From assembly GCF_014267175.1 (NCBI RefSeq), contig NZ_JACMTR010000002.1:5543501-5607500 (forward strand): 64,000 nt of DNA, written 5' to 3'. Below the pieces are notes generated by a model, which saw nothing but the letters and a program-made list of their open reading frames with translations, did not search any database and was not told the DNA's origin. Position 1 is the stretch's first letter, and every line of letters begins with the position of its first letter. Of this stretch, positions 7,796 to 17,387 are shown one piece after another. The position numbers and the translations under genes were made by a program. The DNA is from Pseudonocardia sp. C8 (GTDB taxonomy: Bacteria > Actinomycetota > Actinomycetes > Mycobacteriales > Pseudonocardiaceae).

Positions 7796-8792
7796 CGGGG
7801 GTGTTCGGGTCGGCCGCGGGCAGCCGGACGTGCGCGGTCGCGCCGGGGAGCCGGCCGCGGACGTACCCGGCGGCGGTCACGCCGAAGCAGGCGACGATGG
7901 CCGCGGCGGAGGCCGGGTTGCGGTCCTTCGCCTCCCGCAGGACCCCCTTGGGCAGCACCTTCATCGTGTAGCTGCTCTCGGTGGACAGCGAGTCCCCGGT
8001 GCCGACGACCTTGGAGACGGCCGCCTTGGAGATGCCCTCGGCCCAGCCGCGGCGCAGCAGGTAGCGCCACGAGACACGGTCGTCGGAGACGCGGTGGTCG
8101 ACCGCGGCCTTCGGCTCGAACAGGATCCGGGGCGTCCGGCCGTCGGCGGTGTAGGCCTGCCGGGCCCGGATGCAGAGCTCGGTCTCCTCGCAGCCCAGCG
8201 GGTTCTTCCCGATCCGGCCCATGTCCTCGGCGAAGCCGCCGACCCGCTTGAACACCTCGGCGCGCAGCGACATGTTGCAGCCCATCAGGTTGCGCATCTC
8301 GGCGCGCTCGGTGGGCTGGCCGGTGTAGGTGCAGCCGACGACCCAGTCGAGCTCGCCGGTGGCGTCCGGGTCGGCGGGCGCGGCACCGGGCAGGGTGCGC
8401 GGACGGCCGTCCGGCCACTTCGGATGGGCGATTCCGCCGACGCCGATGACGTCCGGGTCCGCGTAGGGCGCCAGCAGCGCGGTCAGCCAGCCGGGACGCG
8501 CGGCGGCGTCGTCGTCGAGGAAGACGACGACCTCACCGGTGGCGGCGGCGACCGCGGTGTTGCGGGCCCCGGACAGGCCCTGGGTGCGCGCGTTGGCGAG
8601 GACCGTCACCCCGCGGGGGGCGAACTCGCGCTCGGCGCGCTCGCGCAGCGCCTCGTTGTGGTCGACGACGACGAACGTCTCGACCGGCGTGACGTCCTGG
8701 GCGGCCACCGACTCGACGGCGGCCTTGATGTCGTACCAGCGCTTCTCGGTGTAGACGCAGACGACCACGCTGGCGGTCGGCAGGGCGCTCAC
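7788..8792 (-). CDS. Family 2 glycosyltransferase
   Basis: This is a 334-aa GT-A fold enzyme: TASVVVCVYTEKRW at the N-terminus binds the nucleotide sugar, and the metal-binding acidic motif is VVVFLDDDAAARPGWL (about residues 88-103). GCNMSLRAEVFKRVGGF and GCEETELCIRARQ are typical of GT2 enzymes that extend envelope polysaccharides. A hydrophobic segment near residue 300 (AAAIVACFGVTAAGYV) may touch the membrane. GTG 8792 is preceded by GAGGAG at suitable spacing. The acceptor is unknown. It is the second gene of the operon that ends with nos. Confidence 0.85.
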   Translation of the reverse strand: MSALPTASVVVCVYTEKRWYDIKAAVESVAAQDVTPVETFVVVDHNEALRERAEREFAPRGVTVLANARTQGLSGARNTAVAAATGEVVVFLDDDAAARPGWLTALLAPYADPDVIGVGGIAHPKWPDGRPRTLPGAAPADPDATGELDWVVGCTYTGQPTERAEMRNLMGCNMSLRAEVFKRVGGFAEDMGRIGKNPLGCEETELCIRARQAYTADGRTPRILFEPKAAVDHRVSDDRVSWRYLLRRGWAEGISKAAVSKVVGTGDSLSTESSYTMKVLPKGVLREAKDRNPASAAAIVACFGVTAAGYVRGRLPGATAHVRLPAADPNTPGA

Positions 8793-8852
8793 GGTGTACT
8801 CGCTCCTCGTGCCGGGATGTCGGGGGCGGTGCCGTCCCGCGGGCCGGGGTGC

Positions 8853-9818
8853 CTAGCGGGCGTACCCCGACGCCTTGCGGCGCTGCTCCATGCGACGGTG
8901 CTCGGCCATCAGGGTACGCAGCACCCGGGTGCCGTCCGCGAAGGTCCGCAGGTTGGTCTCGCCGAACATGCGCTCTCGCTCGACCGACGGGACCTCCTTG
9001 ATGGTGAGGTCGGCCGCGGCGACCCGGCAGTTCAGCACGGTCTCGATCTCGAAGCCGTCGCCCCAGAGCATCGAACCGTCCTCCGGCTGCGGCGCGCCCG
9101 GGTCCGGGAGCTCGAGCTGCGGGAGCAGGTCGGCCCAGAAGGCGTTGTAGCCGTAGCAGAGGTCGGTGTAGTGGGTGCCGAACAGGCGGTTCGCCACACC
9201 GTTCAGGCCGGCGTTGCCGGTCTTGCGCAGCAGCGTGATGTCGTCCGAGCCGCCGCCCTTGCGGAACCGGCTGCCCTTGGCGAAGTCGGCGCCGGCGACC
9301 AGCGCCTCGACGAAGGCCGGGATCTCGTTCGGGTCGGCCGAGCCGTCGGCGTCGAACATGACCAGGACGTCGCCGGTGGCGGCGGTGAAGCCGCAGGCCA
9401 TCGCGTTGCCCTTGCCCTTGCGGGTCTGGGTGATGACCCGGGCCCAGGGCAGCGTGCGGCGCGCGACGGCGACGGTGTTGTCGGTGGAGTTGCCGTCCAC
9501 GACGATGACCTCGTGCACGGCCGGGCGCACCGCGGCGATGGCCGGCAGCACGATCTCCAGGTTCCGGGCCTCGTTGCGGGTCGGGACGATCACCGACACG
9601 GCCGGGTTCGGGCTGCGCCGCGGCGCGGGCCGCGGGCGCGGCCGCCGGAAGCCCTCGGGGCCCTCCGGCTGCGGGGCACGGGCGGACCCGTTCGTCGACC
9701 GGGCAGGGCTGGCCGGGAAGGGCGTCTGTCCCACGCCGGAGCCGGTCTGGTGCCCCGGGCGCGTAGGCGCGACGGCGTCCGGGTCGACGGCCGGGCGGGC
9801 GGGAGTAACGGCGCTCAC
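8853..9818 (-). CDS. Family 2 glycosyltransferase, DPM/GPGS-like
   Basis: After ~70 Pro/Arg-rich residues the protein has a GT2 domain: AVSVIVPTRNEARNLEIVLP, VHEVIVVDGNSTDNTV, the Lys-rich RKGKGNAMACGF and the acidic motif VLVMFDADGSADP. It resembles polyprenyl-phosphate mannosyl/glucosyltransferases but lacks a C-terminal membrane domain. It ends with a His/Arg-rich tail. The GTG at 9818 has GGAGGAAGT immediately upstream, a strong ribosome-binding site, and the gene probably opens the minus-strand operon (GT2, GT2, trmB, nos). The sugar and acceptor cannot be inferred. Confidence 0.85.
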   Translation of the reverse strand: MSAVTPARPAVDPDAVAPTRPGHQTGSGVGQTPFPASPARSTNGSARAPQPEGPEGFRRPRPRPAPRRSPNPAVSVIVPTRNEARNLEIVLPAIAAVRPAVHEVIVVDGNSTDNTVAVARRTLPWARVITQTRKGKGNAMACGFTAATGDVLVMFDADGSADPNEIPAFVEALVAGADFAKGSRFRKGGGSDDITLLRKTGNAGLNGVANRLFGTHYTDLCYGYNAFWADLLPQLELPDPGAPQPEDGSMLWGDGFEIETVLNCRVAAADLTIKEVPSVERERMFGETNLRTFADGTRVLRTLMAEHRRMEQRRKASGYAR

Positions 9819-10059
9819 ACTTCCTCCATACAGGTCCGCTCTACACGTCCAACGACGGTGTCACGGTCTGGTTGCGGTTCTGGTGTCGGGCAGCTTCCTC
9901 GGCCCCGACAACGCAGACGCCCGGGACACCGTGGGGGTTGCCCCGGGTGGCGATCCGTCCGCATCCGGCGCCCGGGCCGGCCGGGCGGGCAGCCCCGGGC
10001 CGGCCGGTTTGCGCAGTCCTACGCATCCCTGCCCGGCCGGGCCCGCCGAGACTGGGTCC

Positions 10060-10893
10060 ATGGGATCCGACGGCGCCGCGGGTGATCTTCGGTCGAGGCT
10101 GGTGCTGGCCGGGATGGACTGCGCGGAACGGCTGTCGTCGCAGGTGGACGGCGTGATCGAGCGCGCGCTGGTGTGCCCGGACCGGGTGGCCGACCCGGCC
10201 TGGTGGGCGGCGGCCCTGGAGGGCCCGGCACGCGAGTTCGACGACGGCTGGGACCGCCGCTGCGGGCCGGTGCTGCGCCGGACCGCCGCCACCCGGTCGT
10301 TGCTCCACCGGAGAATGATCGTGATGGAGATCACTCACGCTCCGTCACGGTCCGCGGGGCCGGTCCTCGCCGCCGCGGCCGCCGCCGCGCTGCCGCGGAG
10401 CGGTGCCCGGGCGCGCCGGTCCGCGTCCGGCCGGACCGCACCCGCTGCGAGCCGCATCCCGTACCCGACGGGGCCTCGCGCCCGCGCCGGACGTCGCGCC
10501 CGCGGGGCGGCTCGTCCTGCCCGGTCGGCGGGCGGCCGGGTGCCGGGCGCAGGGATCACCGGCGCAGTGGTCTCGGGAGCGGTGGTGCTGCCGGGCGGTC
10601 TCGCGTCCGGCCCGGTGCTGTCGGGGTCGGTGCTGTCGGGGTCGGTGCTGTCCGGCCTCGCCGGTGCCGGGCGGGTCCTGCCGGCCGCGGGGCCGGGCCT
10701 GCTGCTCGTGCTCGCGGGCCTGGTGCTGCTCGCCGGCGCCGGGATCGCGGCCCGGCTCCGGGCGGTCCGTGCGGCCCGGGCCCGGGCGATCGCCGTGCGG
10801 GTGCGGGCGGCGGTGCTGGCGGCCGCGGACCGCGAGCTGATCCGGCGGACCCTCGACGCCGAGCGCGCCGCCGGGACCGGCCGTGCGGGGTGA
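10060..10893 (+). CDS. Hypothetical membrane-anchored protein, 277 aa
   Basis: The reading frame has near-perfect third-position GC from ATG 10060. The N-terminal half (residues 1-95) is helical and charged (LVLAGMDCAERLSSQVDGV, DDGWDRRCGPVLRRTAA). A basic Arg/Ala-rich stretch follows, then a short repeat GSVLSGSVLSG, made by a 15-bp DNA unit repeated about three times near 10615-10655. A hydrophobic segment (GLLLVLAGLVLLAGAGIAA) precedes an Arg-rich cytoplasmic tail. I do not recognise the family. It overlaps the next gene by 11 bp, so the two probably form an operon. Confidence 0.6.
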   Translation: MGSDGAAGDLRSRLVLAGMDCAERLSSQVDGVIERALVCPDRVADPAWWAAALEGPAREFDDGWDRRCGPVLRRTAATRSLLHRRMIVMEITHAPSRSAGPVLAAAAAAALPRSGARARRSASGRTAPAASRIPYPTGPRARAGRRARGAARPARSAGGRVPGAGITGAVVSGAVVLPGGLASGPVLSGSVLSGSVLSGLAGAGRVLPAAGPGLLLVLAGLVLLAGAGIAARLRAVRAARARAIAVRVRAAVLAAADRELIRRTLDAERAAGTGRAG

Positions 10894-11260
10894 CGGCGGC
10901 CGCCGGGCCCTCCATCCGCGCCCGATCCCCTACCCGCGCCCCGTCCGCTGGCCGTGGGGCGCGACCGGCACCGCCGCCGCGACGGCGGCGGCCGGGACGG
11001 AACCCTGGTGGCGGTCGGTGGCGGTCCCACGGGCGCGCCGGCCCGAGGACCTGCTCGGTGGAGGATCGGCCGTCCCGGTCACGGGGCCCGCCGCCCGGGA
11101 CGGCGACGGCGACGGCGTGCCGGACACCCTGGTCGTCGACACCCCGGCCGGGACGTGGTTCTGGACCGACCTCGACGGCGACGGCCTCGCCGACCGCGTC
11201 GTCACTGCCGGGGATCCGGTGGACGACCTGCTCACGGCCGTGCTCGACGGCACCCGCTGA
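10883..11260 (+). CDS. Hypothetical protein with Asp/Gly calcium-loop-like repeats
   Basis: This is a 125-aa protein. The N-terminal part is Pro/Arg/Ala-rich; the C-terminal half contains RDGDGDGVPDTLVVDT and WTDLDGDGLADRVV, two DxDxDG loops like those of EF-hand, dockerin or thrombospondin-type calcium-binding repeats. It may bind calcium. The GTG at 10883 lies inside the end of the preceding gene in another frame. A start is hard to prove because no clear ribosome-binding site is visible. No known family is evident. Confidence 0.5.
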   Translation: MRGDGGRRALHPRPIPYPRPVRWPWGATGTAAATAAAGTEPWWRSVAVPRARRPEDLLGGGSAVPVTGPAARDGDGDGVPDTLVVDTPAGTWFWTDLDGDGLADRVVTAGDPVDDLLTAVLDGTR

Positions 11261-11269
11261 CCTCCGGGG

Positions 11270-11725
11270 TCAGTCCCCCGGCTGCTCCGACGGCGCCCGC
11301 GGCTCCGGGTCCGGGGACCCGCCGCGGCGGAACCGGCCGGGCCCGCGCCGCTGCTCGGCGATCTTCTCGTCGATCTCGGCGGACACCGCCTGCTGGCGGC
11401 GCCGCTCGCGGATCCGCAGCAGCACCAGCATGGAGATGCCGTAGGCGATCCCCACGAGCAGCAGCACCACGCCCAGCTTGAACACGATGGTCTGCGCCGG
11501 CCCGGCGTTCTCCGGAACGTCGATGATCGAGATCATCCCGAGGACACCGAGCGTCAGCAGGTGGAACAGCACCACCAGCAGCCGGTTCACCGAGTGTGCA
11601 CTCTCGTTGTTCCGGAAGACGTCCTCGAGGAACGGCTGCCCGGAGCGCAGCAGGATCTGTCCGACACCGACCGTGACCAGCACACCGATCACGACCAGCG
11701 TCAGGTAGGTGCCGGTTCCCTCCAC
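11270..11725 (-). CDS. Small integral membrane protein, 151 aa
   Basis: Three hydrophobic segments are visible: YLTLVVIGVLVTVGVGQILL (residues ~7-26), LLVVLFHLLTLGVLGMIS (~50-67) and VVLLLVGIAYGISMLVLL (~86-103). A charged cytoplasmic tail follows (RIRERRRQQAVSAEIDEKIA) that is Arg/Pro-rich to the end. The GTG at 11725 follows a GAGGGG sequence. Similar three-helix proteins are widespread and uncharacterised in actinobacteria. It converges with the small gene at 10883 and stands close to the TetR gene, but nothing shows a functional link. Confidence 0.75.
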   Translation of the reverse strand: MEGTGTYLTLVVIGVLVTVGVGQILLRSGQPFLEDVFRNNESAHSVNRLLVVLFHLLTLGVLGMISIIDVPENAGPAQTIVFKLGVVLLLVGIAYGISMLVLLRIRERRRQQAVSAEIDEKIAEQRRGPGRFRRGGSPDPEPRAPSEQPGD

Positions 11726-11804
11726 AGTGGGCCCCTCCCCGTGCGTGAGCAGGGTTCGAGCCTACCCTGAGCAACCGGTTCGACGCGCTCTGCGCGGGAC
11801 GGGT

Positions 11805-12377
11805 TCACCCGGCCCGGGAACGGGTACCGAGCAGCCCGGTCAGCCGGTCGTGCAGCTCCTCGGGGGACACGCCGCCGGTCAGCGGTGCACCGGTCAGCGT
11901 GCGCAGGTAGAGGCCGTCGCCCACGAGCTGCACCAGCCAGGCCAGCACCGGGTCGTCGATCTCCTCCCGGAGGGCGGCGAGCCCGTCGGCGTCGACCGCG
12001 GCGAGGGTGTCCCGCGCGTTCGTGCCGGCCGTGCTGCCGTCGGCGATCCGCAGCGTCGCCAGGTAGGTGCGGGTGAGCCCGGCCGGCGACTCGCCGCCGG
12101 GGACCGAGGTGCGCAGGTAGTAGGCCACCGGCCCGGCCGGGTCCGCGCGCATGAGCTCGGCGTCGCGCGTGCTGCGTTCCCGCAGCCGGTCGAGCAGCCC
12201 GGCGACGAGCGCCTCCTTCGAACCGAAGTGGTAGAGCAGCCCGCCCTTGGAGACCTCGGCGCGCGCGGCGACGGCGTCCAGCGTGGCGGCGCCGGGCCCG
12301 TGCTCGATCAGCACCGTCTCGTACGCGTCGAGCACCCGGTCGCGGGCCGACCGTCCTGCGTTCCGCTGCTCGGCCAT
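11805..12377 (-). CDS. TetR-family transcriptional regulator
   Basis: This 190-aa repressor has an N-terminal TetR helix-turn-helix: RVLDAYETVLIEHGPGAATL followed by AVAARAEVSKGGLLYHFGSK and EALVAGLLDRL. The C-terminal ligand-binding half is less conserved, as usual. It is divergent from a drug-type MFS exporter, so it most likely represses that pump and perhaps itself and releases DNA on binding a substrate of the pump. The ATG at 12377 has TAGGCT (12384-12389) 6 nt upstream and no Shine-Dalgarno, suggesting a leaderless transcript. Confidence 0.9.
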   Translation of the reverse strand: MAEQRNAGRSARDRVLDAYETVLIEHGPGAATLDAVAARAEVSKGGLLYHFGSKEALVAGLLDRLRERSTRDAELMRADPAGPVAYYLRTSVPGGESPAGLTRTYLATLRIADGSTAGTNARDTLAAVDADGLAALREEIDDPVLAWLVQLVGDGLYLRTLTGAPLTGGVSPEELHDRLTGLLGTRSRAG

Positions 12378-12432
12378 CGACGCAGCCTACCGGCGGTGCT
12401 CGGTCTCACAGCCGCCCCCGGGAACGAACTGC

Positions 12433-12471
12433 ACCGTCTGGACGGTACTAGAGGTGTACCGACCAGACGGT
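12433..12471. promoter_or_regulatory. Operator-like inverted repeat for the TetR regulator
   Basis: ACCGTCTGGACGGTAC (12433-12448) and GTACCGACCAGACGGT (12456-12471) are 16-nt inverted arms with one mismatch and a 7-nt spacer. Each arm is itself partly palindromic (ACCGT...ACGGT), so two dimers could bind. The element lies between the divergent tetR and MFS genes, 32 nt before the MFS start, the usual place for a TetR operator. Confidence 0.7.
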
Positions 12472-12503
12472 CAAGTTCCCCGCGGAGACGAAGGAGACGA
12501 GTG

Positions 12504-14081
12504 ATGTCACGGCCCGAGGTCACCCACCGGGACGCGGCGCCGGCCCGGCCCGGGCCCCGCGCCTGGCTCGCACTTGCCGTGCTGGCGATCCCGACCGTGC
12601 TGGTCTCGATCGACAACACGGTGCTCGGCGTGGCGCTGCCCGAGCTGAGTGCCGCGCTCCGCCCGGACGCGGCGACGCTGCTGTGGGTGGTGGACGTCTA
12701 TCCCCTGGTGCTGGCCGGGCTGCTGGTCACCATGGGCACGCTCGGCGACCGGGTCGGGCGCCGCAGGCTGCTGATGATCGGTGTCGCCGGGTTCGGTGCG
12801 GTCTCGCTGGCCGCGGCGTTCGCGACGTCGGCCGCCCAGCTCGTCGTCGCCCGTGCCCTGCTCGGGGTGTTCGGCGCGATGCTCATGCCCTCGACGCTGG
12901 CGCTCCTGCGCACCGTGTTCGTCGACCGCACCCACCGGCGGCTCGCGCTCGCGATCTGGGCGACCGGGTTCGCGGCCGGTGCCGCGCTCGGCCCGATCGT
13001 CGGCGGCCTGCTGCTCGAGTACTACTGGTGGGGCTCGGTCTTCCTGCTGAACGTGCTGCCGATGGCGCTGCTGCTGGTCGTCGCGCCGGTGCTGGTGCCC
13101 GAGTCGCGGTCCGAGCGGCCCGGACGGCCGGACCTCGCCGGCGTCGCCCTCTCGCTGCTGGCGATGGGGCCGCTGGTGCTGGCGGTCAAGCTGGTCGGCA
13201 GCGACGGGTTCACCTCGGCCGCCGGGCTCGCCGCGTCCGTGGGCACCGGCTCGGCCGTCGCCTTCGTCGTGCACACGCGGCGTCGCGCCCGGAGCGGGCG
13301 GGCCCCGCTGATCGACCTGGACCTCTTCTCCCGGCCGGTGCTGCGCCACAGCGCACTCGCCAACGCGACGACGATGTTCGGGCTGACCGGGCTGCTGTTC
13401 TTCTCGGCGCAGTACCTGCAGCTCGTCGGCGGGTTCTCGCCCCTGCAGGCCGGCCTGTTCCTGGTGCCGGGCTTCCTGGTGACGAGCGTGGCCGGGCTGG
13501 TCGCGGCCCGGCTCGCCCGGCGGTTCCCGCTGCACCGGCTCGTCGCGGCCGGGCTGGCCCTGGTCCTGGCCGGTTTCGTGACCGGCGGGTTCCTGCCGGC
13601 CGAGCCGGCGGTCGTGCTGCTGATGGCGGCCACGGTGCTGGTCGGTGCCGGCATCGGGCTCTCCGAGACGGTGACCAACGACGCCATCCTCGCGGCCGTC
13701 CCGCCGCAGAAGGCCGGGGCCGCCTCGGCCGTCTCCGAGACGGCCTACGAGGTCGGTGCGGTGCTCGGCACCGCGGTGGTCGGGGGCGTGCTGTCGGCGG
13801 TCTACCGGGCCGGGGTGTCCGTGCCCGAGGGAGCACCGCCCTCCGCCGGGGAGACGCCCGGCGGCGCGCTCGCCGCCGCACCCGGGCTCCCGGGCGGGGC
13901 CGGCGACGCGCTGGTCGCGTCGGCCCGGGAGGCGTTCGTGGCGGGGGTCGGCGCCGCCGCCGGGGTGGGCGCCGCCGTCGTCGCGGTGGTGCTCGTGGTC
14001 GCGGGTCGCGGGCTGCGGCGGGCCCACCGGGACGTGCCGGCCACCGGTGCGGCCCGGGTCCCGGCCCCGCGCCGTCCCTGA
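12504..14081 (+). CDS. MFS drug exporter, 14-TM DHA2 family
   Basis: The 525-aa protein starts with a short cytoplasmic segment and then AWLALAVLAIPTVLVSIDNT, matching DHA2 drug:H+ antiporters (QacA/EmrB type), including the motif A loop GTLGDRVGRRRLLMIG and an antiporter motif C-like GFAAGAALGPIVGGLLLEYY. Hydrophobicity gives about 14 helices. The last ~60 residues are Ala/Gly-rich followed by a final helix (AAAVVAVVLVVAGRGL). ATG 12504 follows AAGGAGACGAG. It probably exports a hydrophobic toxic compound by proton antiport under control of the adjacent TetR protein. Confidence 0.9.
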   Translation: MSRPEVTHRDAAPARPGPRAWLALAVLAIPTVLVSIDNTVLGVALPELSAALRPDAATLLWVVDVYPLVLAGLLVTMGTLGDRVGRRRLLMIGVAGFGAVSLAAAFATSAAQLVVARALLGVFGAMLMPSTLALLRTVFVDRTHRRLALAIWATGFAAGAALGPIVGGLLLEYYWWGSVFLLNVLPMALLLVVAPVLVPESRSERPGRPDLAGVALSLLAMGPLVLAVKLVGSDGFTSAAGLAASVGTGSAVAFVVHTRRRARSGRAPLIDLDLFSRPVLRHSALANATTMFGLTGLLFFSAQYLQLVGGFSPLQAGLFLVPGFLVTSVAGLVAARLARRFPLHRLVAAGLALVLAGFVTGGFLPAEPAVVLLMAATVLVGAGIGLSETVTNDAILAAVPPQKAGAASAVSETAYEVGAVLGTAVVGGVLSAVYRAGVSVPEGAPPSAGETPGGALAAAPGLPGGAGDALVASAREAFVAGVGAAAGVGAAVVAVVLVVAGRGLRRAHRDVPATGAARVPAPRRP

Positions 14082-14106
14082 CGCCCGCCGGCACCGGCCC
14101 ACCCAC

Positions 14107-14484
14107 GGCGACAACGTGCACCTGACCCGACAGCACGTGTCGATCAGCACCCTTCCGCCGATTCGAAGGCGGGAACGCGCACCTCGACCACCGTCCCGGG
14201 TCGGCCCCGCAGTCGATCAACACATTCTCGCCCCGCCCGGGGCGGGAACGCGCACATCGACCCGGCGATCCCGATCGACCCGCACGAATCCGCCCCACCC
14301 GCGGCGAGAACGTGCACCCCGAGCCGCCACCACCTGTCGATCAGCACCCTTCCGCCGAGTCGAAGGCGGGAACGCGCAGGTCGACTGCGGCGCGGGGCGG
14401 CTTCGCCGTCGACCAGCACACTTCCGCCCGAGCACGGCGACGACGTGCACCTCGACCGAGCCGCCCGGCCGTCGACCAGCGCAC
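14107..14484. repeat. 62-bp-class intergenic repeat, block A (about 6 units)
   Basis: Two anchors alternate. GTCGAYCAGCAC-like sequences start at 14139, 14212, 14274, 14336, 14408 and 14471; GGCGRGAACGYGCAC-like sequences start at 14107, 14168, 14241, 14303, 14365 and 14436. Spacings are 61-63 or 71-73 bp. Within a unit the anchors are mutually complementary in outline (GTCGA/TCGAC, GCAC/GTGC, CCGCC/GGCGG), so each could fold into a long hairpin. The block fills the space between the MFS pump and a small gene. No reading frame across it is credible. Confidence 0.85.
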
Positions 14485-14496
14485 GTCCGCGGCGGT

Positions 14497-14523
14497 GGTC
14501 ACCCGTCGTGGTGACGGGTGACC
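14497..14523. terminator. GC-rich hairpin after repeat block A
   Basis: GGTCACCCGTC (14497-14507) pairs perfectly with GACGGGTGACC (14513-14523) around a 5-nt loop. It may end read-through from the MFS gene or the repeat block. There is no U-tract, as is common for actinobacterial terminators. Confidence 0.5.
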
Positions 14524-14670
14524 GTCCGCCCGCCCGGACGGGTGGTTCCGGCGACGCGCCGCCGTGGCGGATCCCCGATCGGCCGGGCCGGGGTCCCCCG
14601 GCTGGTTCACTACCGGTGACCGCGACGGTCCCGCCGGGCCGTCGGTGCCGATGTCACACGGGAGCGTGCC

Positions 14671-15024
14671 GTGCCCTACGAGGTGGTCAGCGCCTACACC
14701 CTGGTCCTCGGTGACGCGTGTGCGGACGACGGCAGCACGACCGGATCCCGGCCGGAGGTCTCCGTGCACTCCACCGCCGAGGACGCCTGGCGGGCGCTCG
14801 ACGCCGGCATCCGTGCCCGGTGCGGGATGCGCCCGCGGCCGCGCCGCCGGGTCGACCCGGATGCCGTCGTCCGGCTCGCCGACGCCTGGCGGGCGGCGGA
14901 CCCGACCGCGCGCTACTGGCAGGTCACCGCGCACCGGTTGCCGATCATGCTCCCGGAGCTCGCGCGGCCGGTCCCGCCCCCGGCCGTCGCGCCACGCGCC
15001 CCCTTCCGCACGGCGAATGCGTAA
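14671..15024 (+). CDS. Hypothetical protein, 117 aa
   Basis: GTG 14671 opens a frame with near-complete third-position GC bias. The protein looks soluble and globular: VPYEVVSAYTLVLGDAC, then a helix-like STAEDAWRALDAGIRARCGM, VVRLADAWRAADPTARYWQV and a Pro-rich tail. No catalytic motif is visible and I do not recognise the family. The gene stands alone between the repeat block and pckG. Confidence 0.6.
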   Translation: MPYEVVSAYTLVLGDACADDGSTTGSRPEVSVHSTAEDAWRALDAGIRARCGMRPRPRRRVDPDAVVRLADAWRAADPTARYWQVTAHRLPIMLPELARPVPPPAVAPRAPFRTANA

Positions 15025-15386
15025 GGCCTTCCGAAAAGTACATTGGATCCGAGTGTTCCGGCCTGAGGGAGTGTTTCTCCGGCGCCGGCCCGCACATTTC
15101 CGGAGTATCGTCACCGGGCATCACCGAATCCGTCACCGCAGGCAGGTTGCGTTCGTGTGACAAGGCCGTCACCAGCGACGACGTCACACCGCGGGAAAGG
15201 TGTACTGGATCGATTTACCTGATCGGTGCTGTGCCTGACCTCTCAAGAAGGGCCATGGGTAGGCGCGATTTCCGCGGGTAGCCTCGGCGTACACCCTTTC
15301 CCGTCTGGGCCCGGGCCGCATCGGCCACGGGCTCGCAGTGGTTCCCCCGGGCGGCGGGCCGGGGCCGGCGAGGAGAACAGGACGAC
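15025..15386 (+). promoter_or_regulatory. Regulatory region upstream of pckG
   Basis: No gene is visible. An inverted pair GTGTGAC (15155-15161) and GTCACAC (15183-15189) may be an activator or repressor site; it does not match the CRP spacing of TGTGA-N6-TCACA. TAGCCT at 15279-15284 is a plausible -10 element, giving a leader of roughly 95 nt before the pckG start, which has GAGGAGAA (15370-15377) as ribosome-binding site. Confidence 0.4.
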
Positions 15387-17210
<1,824 letters not shown>

Positions 17211-17223
17211 CCGATCCCCGCGC

Positions 17224-17256
17224 GAGCCCCCGTCCCCGGCCCGGTGGCGGGGGCTC
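17224..17256 (+). terminator. Hairpin terminator after pckG
   Basis: GAGCCCCCG (17224-17232) pairs with CGGGGGCTC (17248-17256) around a 15-nt loop, 13 nt after the pckG stop. Confidence 0.65.
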
Positions 17257-17387
17257 CGCCGTGTGGTGTCGAGACTCCATAACGTCACGCCCGGCGGCGG
17301 TGACAGGGCGGTTCGCCCGCCGTAACGTCCCCGTCCGGATCGGCACACCGGTGCCGGTCGCGCACGGTGCACGAAGCTGGGGGCGGG

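Noticed and set aside
14107..14484. Frames over block A (both strands, 70-250 codons)
   Set aside because: They share the repeat-derived peptide pattern and have no start signal; non-coding repeats explain them.
15155..15189. A CRP/GlxR site upstream of pckG
   Set aside because: The spacing between TGTGA and TCAC is 8 rather than 6 bases, so only a generic inverted repeat is claimed.
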